A DNA stretch of 64,000 bases. Source: Terrabacter sp. Ter38. GTDB taxonomy: Bacteria; Actinomycetota; Actinomycetes; Actinomycetales; Dermatophilaceae. The notes beneath the pieces are model-generated. The model was not told the origin of the DNA and searched no databases. It saw only the letters and a list, made by a program, of their open reading frames with translations. Below are positions 1-7,615 of this stretch, piece by piece. A program made the position numbers and the translations under genes. Within the stretch, counting starts at the first letter, position 1; each line of letters opens with the position of its first letter. The stretch lies in the NCBI RefSeq assembly GCF_024519435.1, contig NZ_JALJRZ010000003.1, positions 186,001 through 250,000 on the forward strand, in the 5' to 3' direction.

Positions 1-2
1 TC

Positions 3-872
3 GTCTTCGGCGTTCTCCTCATCGCCGTGCTGCTCATCCGCAAGGTCAAGGGCGCGATCCTCATCGGCATCGTCGCGGCGACCGTCCTCGCGATGGTGCT
101 CGAGGCGGTCTTCAGCATCGGACCGCGCGTCTTCGACGACAAGGGCGCGCTGACCAACCCGTCGGCGTGGTCCCTCACCGTGCCCAAGCTGCCCGACTCG
201 ATCACCAACACCCCGGACCTCGGGATCCTCGGCCAGTTCAGCCTGCTCGGCTCGTTCGAGAAGATCGGCGTCGTCACGGCCCTCATGTTCGTCTTCTCGC
301 TCCTGCTCGCCGACTTCTTCGACACGATGGGCACCGTCGTCGCGATCGGCACCGAGGCCAAGCTCCTCGACGAGGACGGCAACCCGCCGCACACCGACCG
401 CATCCTCGTCGTCGACTCGGTCGCCGCGATCGCGGGCGGCGCCGGTGGCGTCAGCAGCAACACGTCCTACATCGAGTCCGCGTCCGGGGTGGAGGAGGGT
501 GCCCGCACGGGGCTCGCGTCGATCGTGACGGGCGTGCTCTTCCTGCTCGCGACGTTCCTCGCCCCGCTCTTCGCCGTCGTCCCCTCGGAAGCCGCGGCCC
601 CGGCGCTCGTCATCGTCGGCTTCCTCATGATGACCCAGGTCAAGAACATCGACTGGGACGACATGGAGATCGCGCTGCCGGCCTTCCTCACCATCGTGCT
701 CATGCCGTTCACCTACAACATCTCCGTCGGCATCGGTGCCGGCTTCATCGCCTGGGTGCTCGTCAAGATGGCGCGCGGCAAGCGCCGCGAGATCCACCCG
801 CTGCTGTGGATCGTCGCCGCCTTCTTCGTCGTCTACTTCATCAAGGCGCCGCTGGAGTCGATGCTCACCTGA
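3..872 (+). CDS. NCS2-family purine permease, C-terminal part (5' end outside window)
   Basis: The reading frame is already open at the first bases and ends at the TGA at 870-872, so only the last ~289 codons are present. The visible part has several hydrophobic segments and the block LADFFDTMGTVVAIGTEAKL, followed by GGVSSNTSYIESASGVEEGART. Both blocks are typical of the AzgA/PbuG branch of nucleobase:cation symporters (guanine, hypoxanthine or adenine uptake). The protein sits in the cytoplasmic membrane and would salvage purines using the proton gradient. The exact substrate cannot be told. A hairpin terminator follows 55 bp downstream, so this is the last gene of its transcript. Confidence 0.9.
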   Translation, partial: VFGVLLIAVLLIRKVKGAILIGIVAATVLAMVLEAVFSIGPRVFDDKGALTNPSAWSLTVPKLPDSITNTPDLGILGQFSLLGSFEKIGVVTALMFVFSLLLADFFDTMGTVVAIGTEAKLLDEDGNPPHTDRILVVDSVAAIAGGAGGVSSNTSYIESASGVEEGARTGLASIVTGVLFLLATFLAPLFAVVPSEAAAPALVIVGFLMMTQVKNIDWDDMEIALPAFLTIVLMPFTYNISVGIGAGFIAWVLVKMARGKRREIHPLLWIVAAFFVVYFIKAPLESMLT

Positions 873-927
873 GTGACGCTGTCGGACGAGGCGGTTCGCT
901 CCCGCAACGCCAGAGCACGTGTGCCGT

Positions 928-959
928 GAAGGCCCCCTCCCGCTCGGGAAGGGGCCTTC
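928..959 (+). terminator. Rho-independent-type terminator after the permease
   Basis: GAAGGCCCC at 928-936 pairs perfectly with GGGGCCTTC at 951-959. The loop contains a further TCCC/GGGA pairing (938-941 with 946-949). No long T-run follows, which is common in high-G+C actinobacteria. Confidence 0.8.
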
Positions 960-1013
960 TCGTGTCCGGCGGGCCGCTCGGTGCGTGCCCGGTCTGTCCA
1001 GGGTTGGGAATGG

Positions 1014-1039
1014 TTAGCCGAGGTAATGAGTTAGGCTAA
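1014..1039 (+). promoter_or_regulatory. Operator-like palindrome upstream of the MarR gene, IdeR-box-like core
   Basis: TTAGCC (1014-1019) and GGCTAA (1034-1039) form an inverted repeat. The right half lies in the self-palindrome TTAGGCTAA (1031-1039). The core GTTAGGCTAA equals the centre of the DtxR/IdeR iron-box consensus (TTAGGTTAGGCTAACCTAA), although the flanks match poorly (about 11 of 19 by eye). It lies 34 bp before the MarR start, so it may be the MarR autoregulatory site, an iron box, or both. A DtxR-family regulator is encoded at 16270-16971. Confidence 0.45.
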
Positions 1040-1072
1040 GTATCACCAGACTGCACTTCCGAGGATCCGCCC

Positions 1073-1522
1073 TTGACTGCCAAGAACCCGACCATCCGGC
1101 TCTCCAGAGCCGAGCTCGTCTCGCTCTCCAACGACATCCGACTCGCCTGCATGCGCATCTCGCGGCGAGTCCGTTTCGAGTCCGACCGCGAGCTGCCCCC
1201 GCACCAGTTCTCCGTGCTGTGCCGCCTCGAGGCCACCGCTCGCACCAACAGCGAGCTCGCCGACATCGAGCGAGTGTCCGCCCCGAGCATGAAGCGCACG
1301 ACGACCATGCTCGTCGAGCGCGGCTACGTCGCCCGGGCCGACGACCCCACCGACGGCCGACAGGTGATCCTGTCGCTGACCCCCGAGGGCCGAAAGGCGC
1401 TCAAGCGGATCCGGAAGCACCGTGACGAGTGGATGCTCTCGCGCTTCGAACAGCTCACCGACGACGAGCGTGAGCTGCTCCAGCGGGCCGCCGCCGTGCT
1501 GGCCAAGGTGGCCAGCGAATGA
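1073..1522 (+). CDS. MarR-family transcriptional regulator
   Basis: A 149-aa winged-helix protein with the usual MarR layout. It has an N-terminal dimerisation helix, a helix-turn-helix around SELADIERVSAPSMKRTTTM, then the wing ADDPTDGRQVILSLTPEG with the family's D-x-R-wing sequence. The start is TTG, chosen because GAGG stands 8 nt upstream and no better in-frame start is near. The gene overlaps the next gene (MFS exporter) by ATGA, so the two are translated together. The likely role is a repressor of that exporter, released by a small ligand. The ligand is unknown. The palindrome at 1014-1039 is the obvious operator candidate. Confidence 0.9.
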   Translation: MTAKNPTIRLSRAELVSLSNDIRLACMRISRRVRFESDRELPPHQFSVLCRLEATARTNSELADIERVSAPSMKRTTTMLVERGYVARADDPTDGRQVILSLTPEGRKALKRIRKHRDEWMLSRFEQLTDDERELLQRAAAVLAKVASE

Positions 1523-2805
1523 GCCCCACCTTCCACTCCCTCTCGATCCCGAACTACCGCGTCTACGCCTCCGGCGCGATCGTCTCCAACGTCGGCACGT
1601 GGATGGGGCGAGTGGCCCAGGACTGGCTCGTCCTCACGGTCCTCACCGACCACTCGTCGACGGCGCTCGGCATCGTCACGGGACTGCAGTTCCTGCCCTT
1701 CCTCATCCTCGCGCCGTTCGCGGGGATGCTCGTCGACCGCTTCCCGAAGCGGCGCATCCTCTTCCTCACCCAGACGGCGCTGCTCGTCACGGCACTGCTG
1801 CTCGCCGTGCTCACCGCGGCCGGGGTCGTCGAGCTGTGGCACGTCTACGCGCTCGCCTTCCTCCAGGGAGTCGCGACGGCCGTCGACAACCCGGCCCGGC
1901 AGACCTTCGTCTCCGAGATGGTCGACACCGAGCACCTGCCCAACGCCGTCGCGCTCAACAGCGCCTCGTTCAACCTCGGCCGCCTCGTCGGGCCGGCCGT
2001 CGCCGGCCTCGTCATCGCCTGGTTCGGCATCGCGCCCGCGCTCTACGTCAACGCGGCGACGTTCGTGTTCGTGCTCGTGGCGCTCCTGCGGATGAACACC
2101 AGCCTGCTGACGCCGTCGCCCCGGGCCCGAGGCAAGGGACAGATCCGCGAGGGACTGCGCTACGTCAAAGGACGCCCCGACCTCGTGCTCATCATGGCGC
2201 TCGTCTTCGTCCTCGGGACCTTCGGGATGAACTTCCAGCTGACGATGGCGCTAATGGCCACGAAGGTCTTCGACAAGGGCCCGGGGGAGTACGGCCTGTT
2301 GGGCTCGATCATGGCCATCGGCTCGCTCACGGCGGCCCTGCTCTCGGCTCGCCGCGCCCGGCCCCGGATGCGGGTCCTCCTCGTCGCCCTCGCCGGCTTC
2401 ACGGTGTCGACGGCCTTCCTCTCGATGGCGCCGACCTACGTCATGTTCGCCCTCTTCCTCGTGCCGACCGGCCTCGCCGCCCTGACCGCGCTCACCACGG
2501 CCAACGCCATGGTCCAGGTGAGCGTCGACCCCGTGATGCGGGGCCGGGTCATGGCCCTCTACATGGCGATCTTCATGGGTGGCACGCCGATCGGCGCGCC
2601 CGTGATCGGATGGATCGGTGACGCCTGGGGACCCCGCTGGACGATCGCCATCGGCACGGTCGCGGTGGGTCTCAGCCTCGCAGCGGTTGGACTCTGGGTC
2701 GCACGTCGGCAGAATGTCGCGGTGACCATCCAGACCCAGCGGCGCCCCCGACTCCGGATCCAGCTCGCCTCGGTGGTGCCCTCGGCCCCCGAGGTGACCA
2801 AGTGA
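1519..2805 (+). CDS. MFS transporter, EntS/MFS_3-type exporter
   Basis: A 428-aa protein with about twelve hydrophobic segments. The N-terminal part NYRVYASGAIVSNVGTWMGR followed by QDWLVL, and the loop DRFPKRR, match the MFS_3 group, which includes the enterobactin exporter EntS and many drug or siderophore exporters. The start ATG overlaps the MarR stop (ATGA). The stop in turn overlaps the GTG of a 29-codon gene (GTGA). This gives a tight regulator-exporter-small-protein operon. The substrate is not predictable. The iron-box-like sequence upstream makes siderophore export possible, but that is inference. Confidence 0.88.
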   Translation: MSPTFHSLSIPNYRVYASGAIVSNVGTWMGRVAQDWLVLTVLTDHSSTALGIVTGLQFLPFLILAPFAGMLVDRFPKRRILFLTQTALLVTALLLAVLTAAGVVELWHVYALAFLQGVATAVDNPARQTFVSEMVDTEHLPNAVALNSASFNLGRLVGPAVAGLVIAWFGIAPALYVNAATFVFVLVALLRMNTSLLTPSPRARGKGQIREGLRYVKGRPDLVLIMALVFVLGTFGMNFQLTMALMATKVFDKGPGEYGLLGSIMAIGSLTAALLSARRARPRMRVLLVALAGFTVSTAFLSMAPTYVMFALFLVPTGLAALTALTTANAMVQVSVDPVMRGRVMALYMAIFMGGTPIGAPVIGWIGDAWGPRWTIAIGTVAVGLSLAAVGLWVARRQNVAVTIQTQRRPRLRIQLASVVPSAPEVTK

Positions 2806-2891
2806 ACTTCAAGTTCCGCCACCGCATCACGGTCGCGGCCCTCCTGCTCTTCATCGCCATCGCCGTCATCGCCGCGTTCGTCAAGCGCTGA
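2802..2891 (+). CDS. 29-aa single-TM small protein, coupled to the MFS exporter
   Basis: A GTG at 2802 overlaps the exporter's stop codon (GTGA) and opens a 29-codon frame ending at the TGA at 2889-2891. The peptide starts MNFKFRHR, has one hydrophobic stretch (about residues 9-26: ITVAALLLFIAIAVIAAF) and ends VKR. The basic residues on the N-terminal side and the single helix suit a membrane-embedded microprotein. Stop-start overlap suggests translation coupled to the transporter, like small partner proteins of efflux pumps (AcrZ in E. coli is the known precedent). No homologue is recognised. The call rests on position and composition. Confidence 0.6.
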   Translation: MNFKFRHRITVAALLLFIAIAVIAAFVKR

Positions 2892-2999
2892 GCCGTCCGC
2901 CGGAGTGGGCTCGGCTGCGGACGGGTCTGCGGGCGGGCAGGTGCCCGTCCCTAGGATGGGCGTCTGCCACCCGTCGAGACCAGCGCGGAGGAGCCAACC

Positions 3000-3530
3000 A
3001 TGGCCGCCCAGAGGTTCGTCGACCTGCTCAACGAGCAGATCGGCCACGAGTACGCCGCCCACCAGCAGTACGTCGCGATCGCGGTCTACTACGACACCCT
3101 GACGATGCCGCAGATGGCAGCGCTCTTCTACCGTCAGGCGGTCGAGGAGCGCGACCACGCGATGATGATGGTCCAGTACCTCCTCGACACCGACTCGACG
3201 GTGGCGATCCCGGGCGTGGCCGCGCCGACCAACGCCTTCGCCGACATCGTCGAGCCCGTCGAGCTGGCGCTGGCCCAGGAGAAGCGCGTCACCGACCAGA
3301 TCAACGCGCTGACCGCCGTCGCCCGCGAGGAGCACGACTTCGCGTCCGACCAGTTCATGCAGTGGTTCATCAAGGAGCAGGTCGAGGAGGTCAGCTCGAT
3401 GTCCGACCTGCTGACCGTCGTCCGGCGCAACCGGGCCGACGTCGAGAACATCGAGGAGTACCTCCGCCGCGAGGCCAGCAGCGAGCAGGCCGACGCCTCC
3501 GCCCCGCCCATCGCGGGTGCCCTCGCCTGA
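3000..3530 (+). CDS. Ferritin (iron storage, Ftn/BfrB type)
   Basis: A 176-aa four-helix ferritin. All ferroxidase-centre residues of classical bacterial ferritin stand at the standard positions: E17, E50, H53, E94, Q127 and E130. It would oxidise Fe2+ and store iron in a 24-mer cytoplasmic shell. There is no haem-binding Met in the bacterioferritin position, so non-haem ferritin is favoured. The ATG is preceded by GGAGGAG with 5-6 nt spacing, and TAGGAT (2952-2957) is a possible -10. It is monocistronic and ends before a strong shared terminator. Iron control by the DtxR-family protein at 16.3 kb is plausible, but I see no convincing iron box directly upstream. Confidence 0.95.
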   Translation: MAAQRFVDLLNEQIGHEYAAHQQYVAIAVYYDTLTMPQMAALFYRQAVEERDHAMMMVQYLLDTDSTVAIPGVAAPTNAFADIVEPVELALAQEKRVTDQINALTAVAREEHDFASDQFMQWFIKEQVEEVSSMSDLLTVVRRNRADVENIEEYLRREASSEQADASAPPIAGALA

Positions 3531-3573
3531 CGGTCGTGCCGTCACGCGAGGCTCGCGGGCGCCGCGGCCACGA

Positions 3574-3607
3574 CGAGAGCGGCCGCCCGGACGGGCGGCC
3601 GCTCTCG
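3574..3607. terminator. Bidirectional terminator between ferritin and transglycosylase genes
   Basis: A perfect 15-bp stem: CGAGAGCGGCCGCCC (3574-3588) pairs with GGGCGGCCGCTCTCG (3593-3607), with loop GGAC. It lies between two converging genes and probably ends both transcripts. Confidence 0.9.
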
Positions 3608-3642
3608 CGGTGAGGGGTGCTGCTCGGCCGACAGGGTCTCGT

Positions 3643-5004
3643 TCAGCCGAGCAGACCTCCGGTGGGACACGTCACGACCTTGGCGTCGAGGACGCAGACG
3701 ACCTTCGCGGTCAGCGGGTCGAGCACCCGGACGAGGTCCTTGGGGTCGCCGCTCAGCAGTGGCAGGTGAGGCAGGGCGAGCAGCCGCACGATCTCGGCCG
3801 GCAACGTCGGCACGGGCACCTTCGTCACGGGCACCTTCGTCACGGACGGCAGCGGCACCGTGACCGTCGGCAGCGGGACGCCGGGAACCGACGGCAGCGG
3901 GATCGGCAGGCCAGGTGCGCCGGGCTTCGGCTTCGGGGCCGGCTGGGGCGGGGCCGACGGCTTCGGTGACGCCGAGGGCTTCGAGGTGGCGGACGGTGCG
4001 GGTGACGGCTTCGCCGAGGAGCTCGGTGTGGGGCGTGCGCTCGGCGAAGCCGTCGAACGGGGAGCCGGCGAACCGGCATACGCGAAGCCCGAGCCCTCGG
4101 GGGTGGCGGAGCCACTCCCTGCGGCAGGGCGGGCAGCGGGGATCGCGCTCATCGGGACCACGGCCACGCCACGGCGGTAGGCGTCGGCGATGGACAGCAC
4201 CGTGCGCACGTAGGAGTCGGAGTGGTTGTAGCGCAGCACGGCGTCATGGGCCGCACCGGGCTGGCGCAGGTCGGTGCCGCCCGAGCACAGCAGCACGCCG
4301 GCACCGGTGACCGCGTCGGTCAGGCTCTGCGGGTTGGCGACGCCGTCGCCGTCACCGTCACGGCCCGCCACGGACCACGACGTCGGGATGAACTGCATCG
4401 GGCCGACGGCGCGGTCGAAGGTCGTGTCGCGGTCGAGGGCACCGCCGTCGGTGTCGGTGATGCGGGCCGTGCCGCGCGACCCGTCGAGCGGGATGCCGAT
4501 GATGCCGGGTCGGGCGATGCCGCTCGCGTCGAGGACGTTGCCGCCGAAGCGTGCGTGGTTGCTCTCGACGCGTCCGATGGCTCCGAGCAGGGCCCAGTCG
4601 ATGCCGCAGCCGGGCTTGATGCTGCCGAGGACGCCGGCTGCGCGCTGGTAGGCCGTGACGGCCGCCGCGGGTATGCCGTTCGCGTCCAGGCGGACCGGCG
4701 CGAGCGAGTCGATGGCCGAGATCGCGGCCTTTGCCGGCCCGGCCACGTTCACGCGGGCGTAGTCCTGGGTGAAGGTCTGGTAGATCGGCGGCAGCTGCAT
4801 CGGCGCGGGCGCCGGGCCGGCCTGCGGGTAGAGCGGGCTGCCCCCGGAGATGGCCTGGTCAGGCACGGTGATCGCCGACGTCGGGGCGACGGTGTCGCTG
4901 CCGCGGGTGGCGGCGAACGCGATGCCGGCGGTCACCAGGGCGATGACCGGCACGGCTGCAGCGACCCGGCGCGCGGTGGTGCCTGCGCGGACGATGCGGA
5001 CCAT
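3643..5004 (-). CDS. Secreted lytic murein transglycosylase (SLT_2/MltB-like) with Pro/Ser-rich tail
   Basis: 453 aa. The N-terminus is a signal peptide (basic start, hydrophobic core, ALVTAGIAFA). The catalytic domain contains WALLGAIGRVESNH, with the family's catalytic Glu in RVESNH, then DRAVGPMQFIPTSW and a YNHSDSYV motif near its end. It would cleave peptidoglycan between MurNAc and GlcNAc outside the membrane. The C-terminal third is low-complexity Pro/Ser/Lys/Ala, probably a wall-spanning linker, ending in a short Cys-containing segment. ATG start with GGAG 8-9 nt upstream. A small hairpin (CCGCC...GGCGG, 5026-5041) lies in its leader. No c-di-AMP riboswitch is visible here. Confidence 0.88.
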   Translation of the reverse strand: MVRIVRAGTTARRVAAAVPVIALVTAGIAFAATRGSDTVAPTSAITVPDQAISGGSPLYPQAGPAPAPMQLPPIYQTFTQDYARVNVAGPAKAAISAIDSLAPVRLDANGIPAAAVTAYQRAAGVLGSIKPGCGIDWALLGAIGRVESNHARFGGNVLDASGIARPGIIGIPLDGSRGTARITDTDGGALDRDTTFDRAVGPMQFIPTSWSVAGRDGDGDGVANPQSLTDAVTGAGVLLCSGGTDLRQPGAAHDAVLRYNHSDSYVRTVLSIADAYRRGVAVVPMSAIPAARPAAGSGSATPEGSGFAYAGSPAPRSTASPSARPTPSSSAKPSPAPSATSKPSASPKPSAPPQPAPKPKPGAPGLPIPLPSVPGVPLPTVTVPLPSVTKVPVTKVPVPTLPAEIVRLLALPHLPLLSGDPKDLVRVLDPLTAKVVCVLDAKVVTCPTGGLLG

Positions 5005-5102
5005 GGTGACTCCTCGAATGCGACAGCCGCCCTCTTTGGCGGTCTGCCGGGATCAACGAGGCACGTCGTCAAAGGTCACGCGGGGACGGCGGGGTTCGCG
5101 CG

Positions 5103-5137
5103 GAGGGCCAGCACCCGGCATACGGGGGCCGGCCCTC
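5103..5137 (-). terminator. Hairpin downstream of serC
   Basis: GAGGGCC (5103-5109) and GGCCCTC (5131-5137) form a 7-bp stem with a GC-rich inner loop, 20 bp past the serC stop. The loop holds one copy of GGCATAC. It probably terminates serC and separates it from the transglycosylase leader. Confidence 0.5.
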
Positions 5138-5156
5138 TCGGCGCGTGCTCGGCCGG

Positions 5157-6371
<1,215 letters not shown>

Positions 6372-6603
6372 TCACCGCTGACATTCAACCCCACGTGCCC
6401 ACCCCTTGGACATTGCTGCTCGATGTGTGGACGCCCACACGGCACGCGGTCGGGGTGCGGGGTGGTTCGGGAGATGCGCCCCCGCCCCACGAGTGCGCGT
6501 TGGAACGCGCATCTCTGGCACGAACGCGCACCGTCGGGGTGCCGCGTCACCACTATCCACAGGCCCGGAGCGCGCGAGGTGTCCGACGCCCCACGATGAA
6601 GCG

Positions 6604-7593
6604 ATGGATCTCGAGCAGCTCGCCCACCGCGACGTCGTCAGCGCTGCCCGACTCGGCGCTGCCGGCCACGGCCCGGCTGCCGTCGCGCGAGCCGTGCGCA
6701 CCGGCCTGCTGACCCCGCTGCTGCGCGGGTGGTATGCCGTCCGCCCGCCCCGCGACGCCCGTGACCTCCACTGGCTGCGCACCGTGGCGGCCTGGCACCG
6801 CTTCGAGGGGCGGTCCCTGATCAGCCACCAGTCCCTTCTCGTCGCCCAGGGCCTGCCCGACTACCGGCTCGACCTCGAGGCCGTGCACCTGACTCGCCTC
6901 GGCGTGGGCCCGACGCGCAACGGACGCGACGTGAAGATCCACCGCTCGCTCCCGGCACGCGGACTCGCGCACGGCACCTCGGACGACCGGGTGGCGACCG
7001 CGGTCGGTGTCGTGCAGGCCGGACTGGAGGGGGTGCCGCTCAGCGCCCTCGTGGCGGCCGACGCCGCGCTGCATCGAGAGCTGGTCACCACCGAGCAGCT
7101 CACGGCGGCCTGCGAGCTGCTCGCGGGGTGTCGCGGGATCGGGCCGGTCCGCGCGATCCTGCGAGAGGCGGACCGCCGCATCGAGTCGCCCGGGGAGAGC
7201 GTCATCGGCCACCGGCTGCGGGCCCTCGGCCACCGGATCGAGCCGCAGTTCGAGGTGGCCACGGATGTCGGGGACCGGTACGCGGACTTCCGGATCGAGG
7301 GCACGCGGGTCCTCGTCGAGTTCGACGGTGCCGAGAAGTACGCCGACAAGCGCGCCGCCTTCGCGGAGAAGCGGCGCGAGGACGCCATGCGGCGCAAGGG
7401 GTGGTTCTTCGCGCGCTACGTCTGGGCCGAGCTCGACGACGTCGCCCCTCATCAGGGCTCGCACCCAGGCAGCCATCGTCGACTCTCGACGTTGGGCCGC
7501 GTGAGCGCAGGTGTGCGCTCGTCCCGCAGGTGGCCCTTGGACCCAGCAGTGCGCGGTGCATCGCGCACTCCTGGGACCGGCGCGCACGCGTAG
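6604..7593 (+). CDS. AbiEi-type antitoxin domain + DUF559 nuclease-like protein, probable C-terminal frameshift
   Basis: As read, 329 aa. Residues ~1-60 are an AbiEi-like winged-helix region (RTGLLTPLLRGWYAVRP). The C-terminal part is DUF559/Vsr-like, with GESVIGHRLRALGHRIEPQ, YADFRIEG and VLVEFDGAEKY supplying the E/D/ExD pattern of PD-(D/E)XK nucleases. After AELDDVA the frame gives an unlikely tail. Skipping one C in GCCCCTC (7443-7449) gives DVALIRARTQAAIVD ending at the TGA at 7502-7504, which looks like the normal family end. Such proteins are frequent in actinobacteria, often orphaned and of unknown function. The 240 bp upstream hold no other gene. ATG chosen at 6604. Confidence 0.65.
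   Translation: MDLEQLAHRDVVSAARLGAAGHGPAAVARAVRTGLLTPLLRGWYAVRPPRDARDLHWLRTVAAWHRFEGRSLISHQSLLVAQGLPDYRLDLEAVHLTRLGVGPTRNGRDVKIHRSLPARGLAHGTSDDRVATAVGVVQAGLEGVPLSALVAADAALHRELVTTEQLTAACELLAGCRGIGPVRAILREADRRIESPGESVIGHRLRALGHRIEPQFEVATDVGDRYADFRIEGTRVLVEFDGAEKYADKRAAFAEKRREDAMRRKGWFFARYVWAELDDVAPHQGSHPGSHRRLSTLGRVSAGVRSSRRWPLDPAVRGASRTPGTGAHA
7548..7569. terminator. Palindrome between converging genes (inside the frameshifted tail)
   Basis: AGTGCGCG (7548-7555) and CGCGCACT (7562-7569) pair perfectly over loop GTGCAT. A second, weaker hairpin GGCGC...GCGCC lies at 7578-7599. If the upstream gene really ends at 7504, both are intergenic and suit a bidirectional terminator with the gene on the other strand. 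Confidence 0.6.
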
Positions 7594-7615
7594 GTGCGCC
7601 CCGGTCCGGTGAGCG

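Noticed and set aside
5005-5156. The leader of the lytic transglycosylase checked for a c-di-AMP riboswitch.
   Set aside because: None of the conserved boxes (GGAGCGGGGGAACCA, the AACCCGACAGCTCACC 3' box) is there; only a short hairpin is visible.
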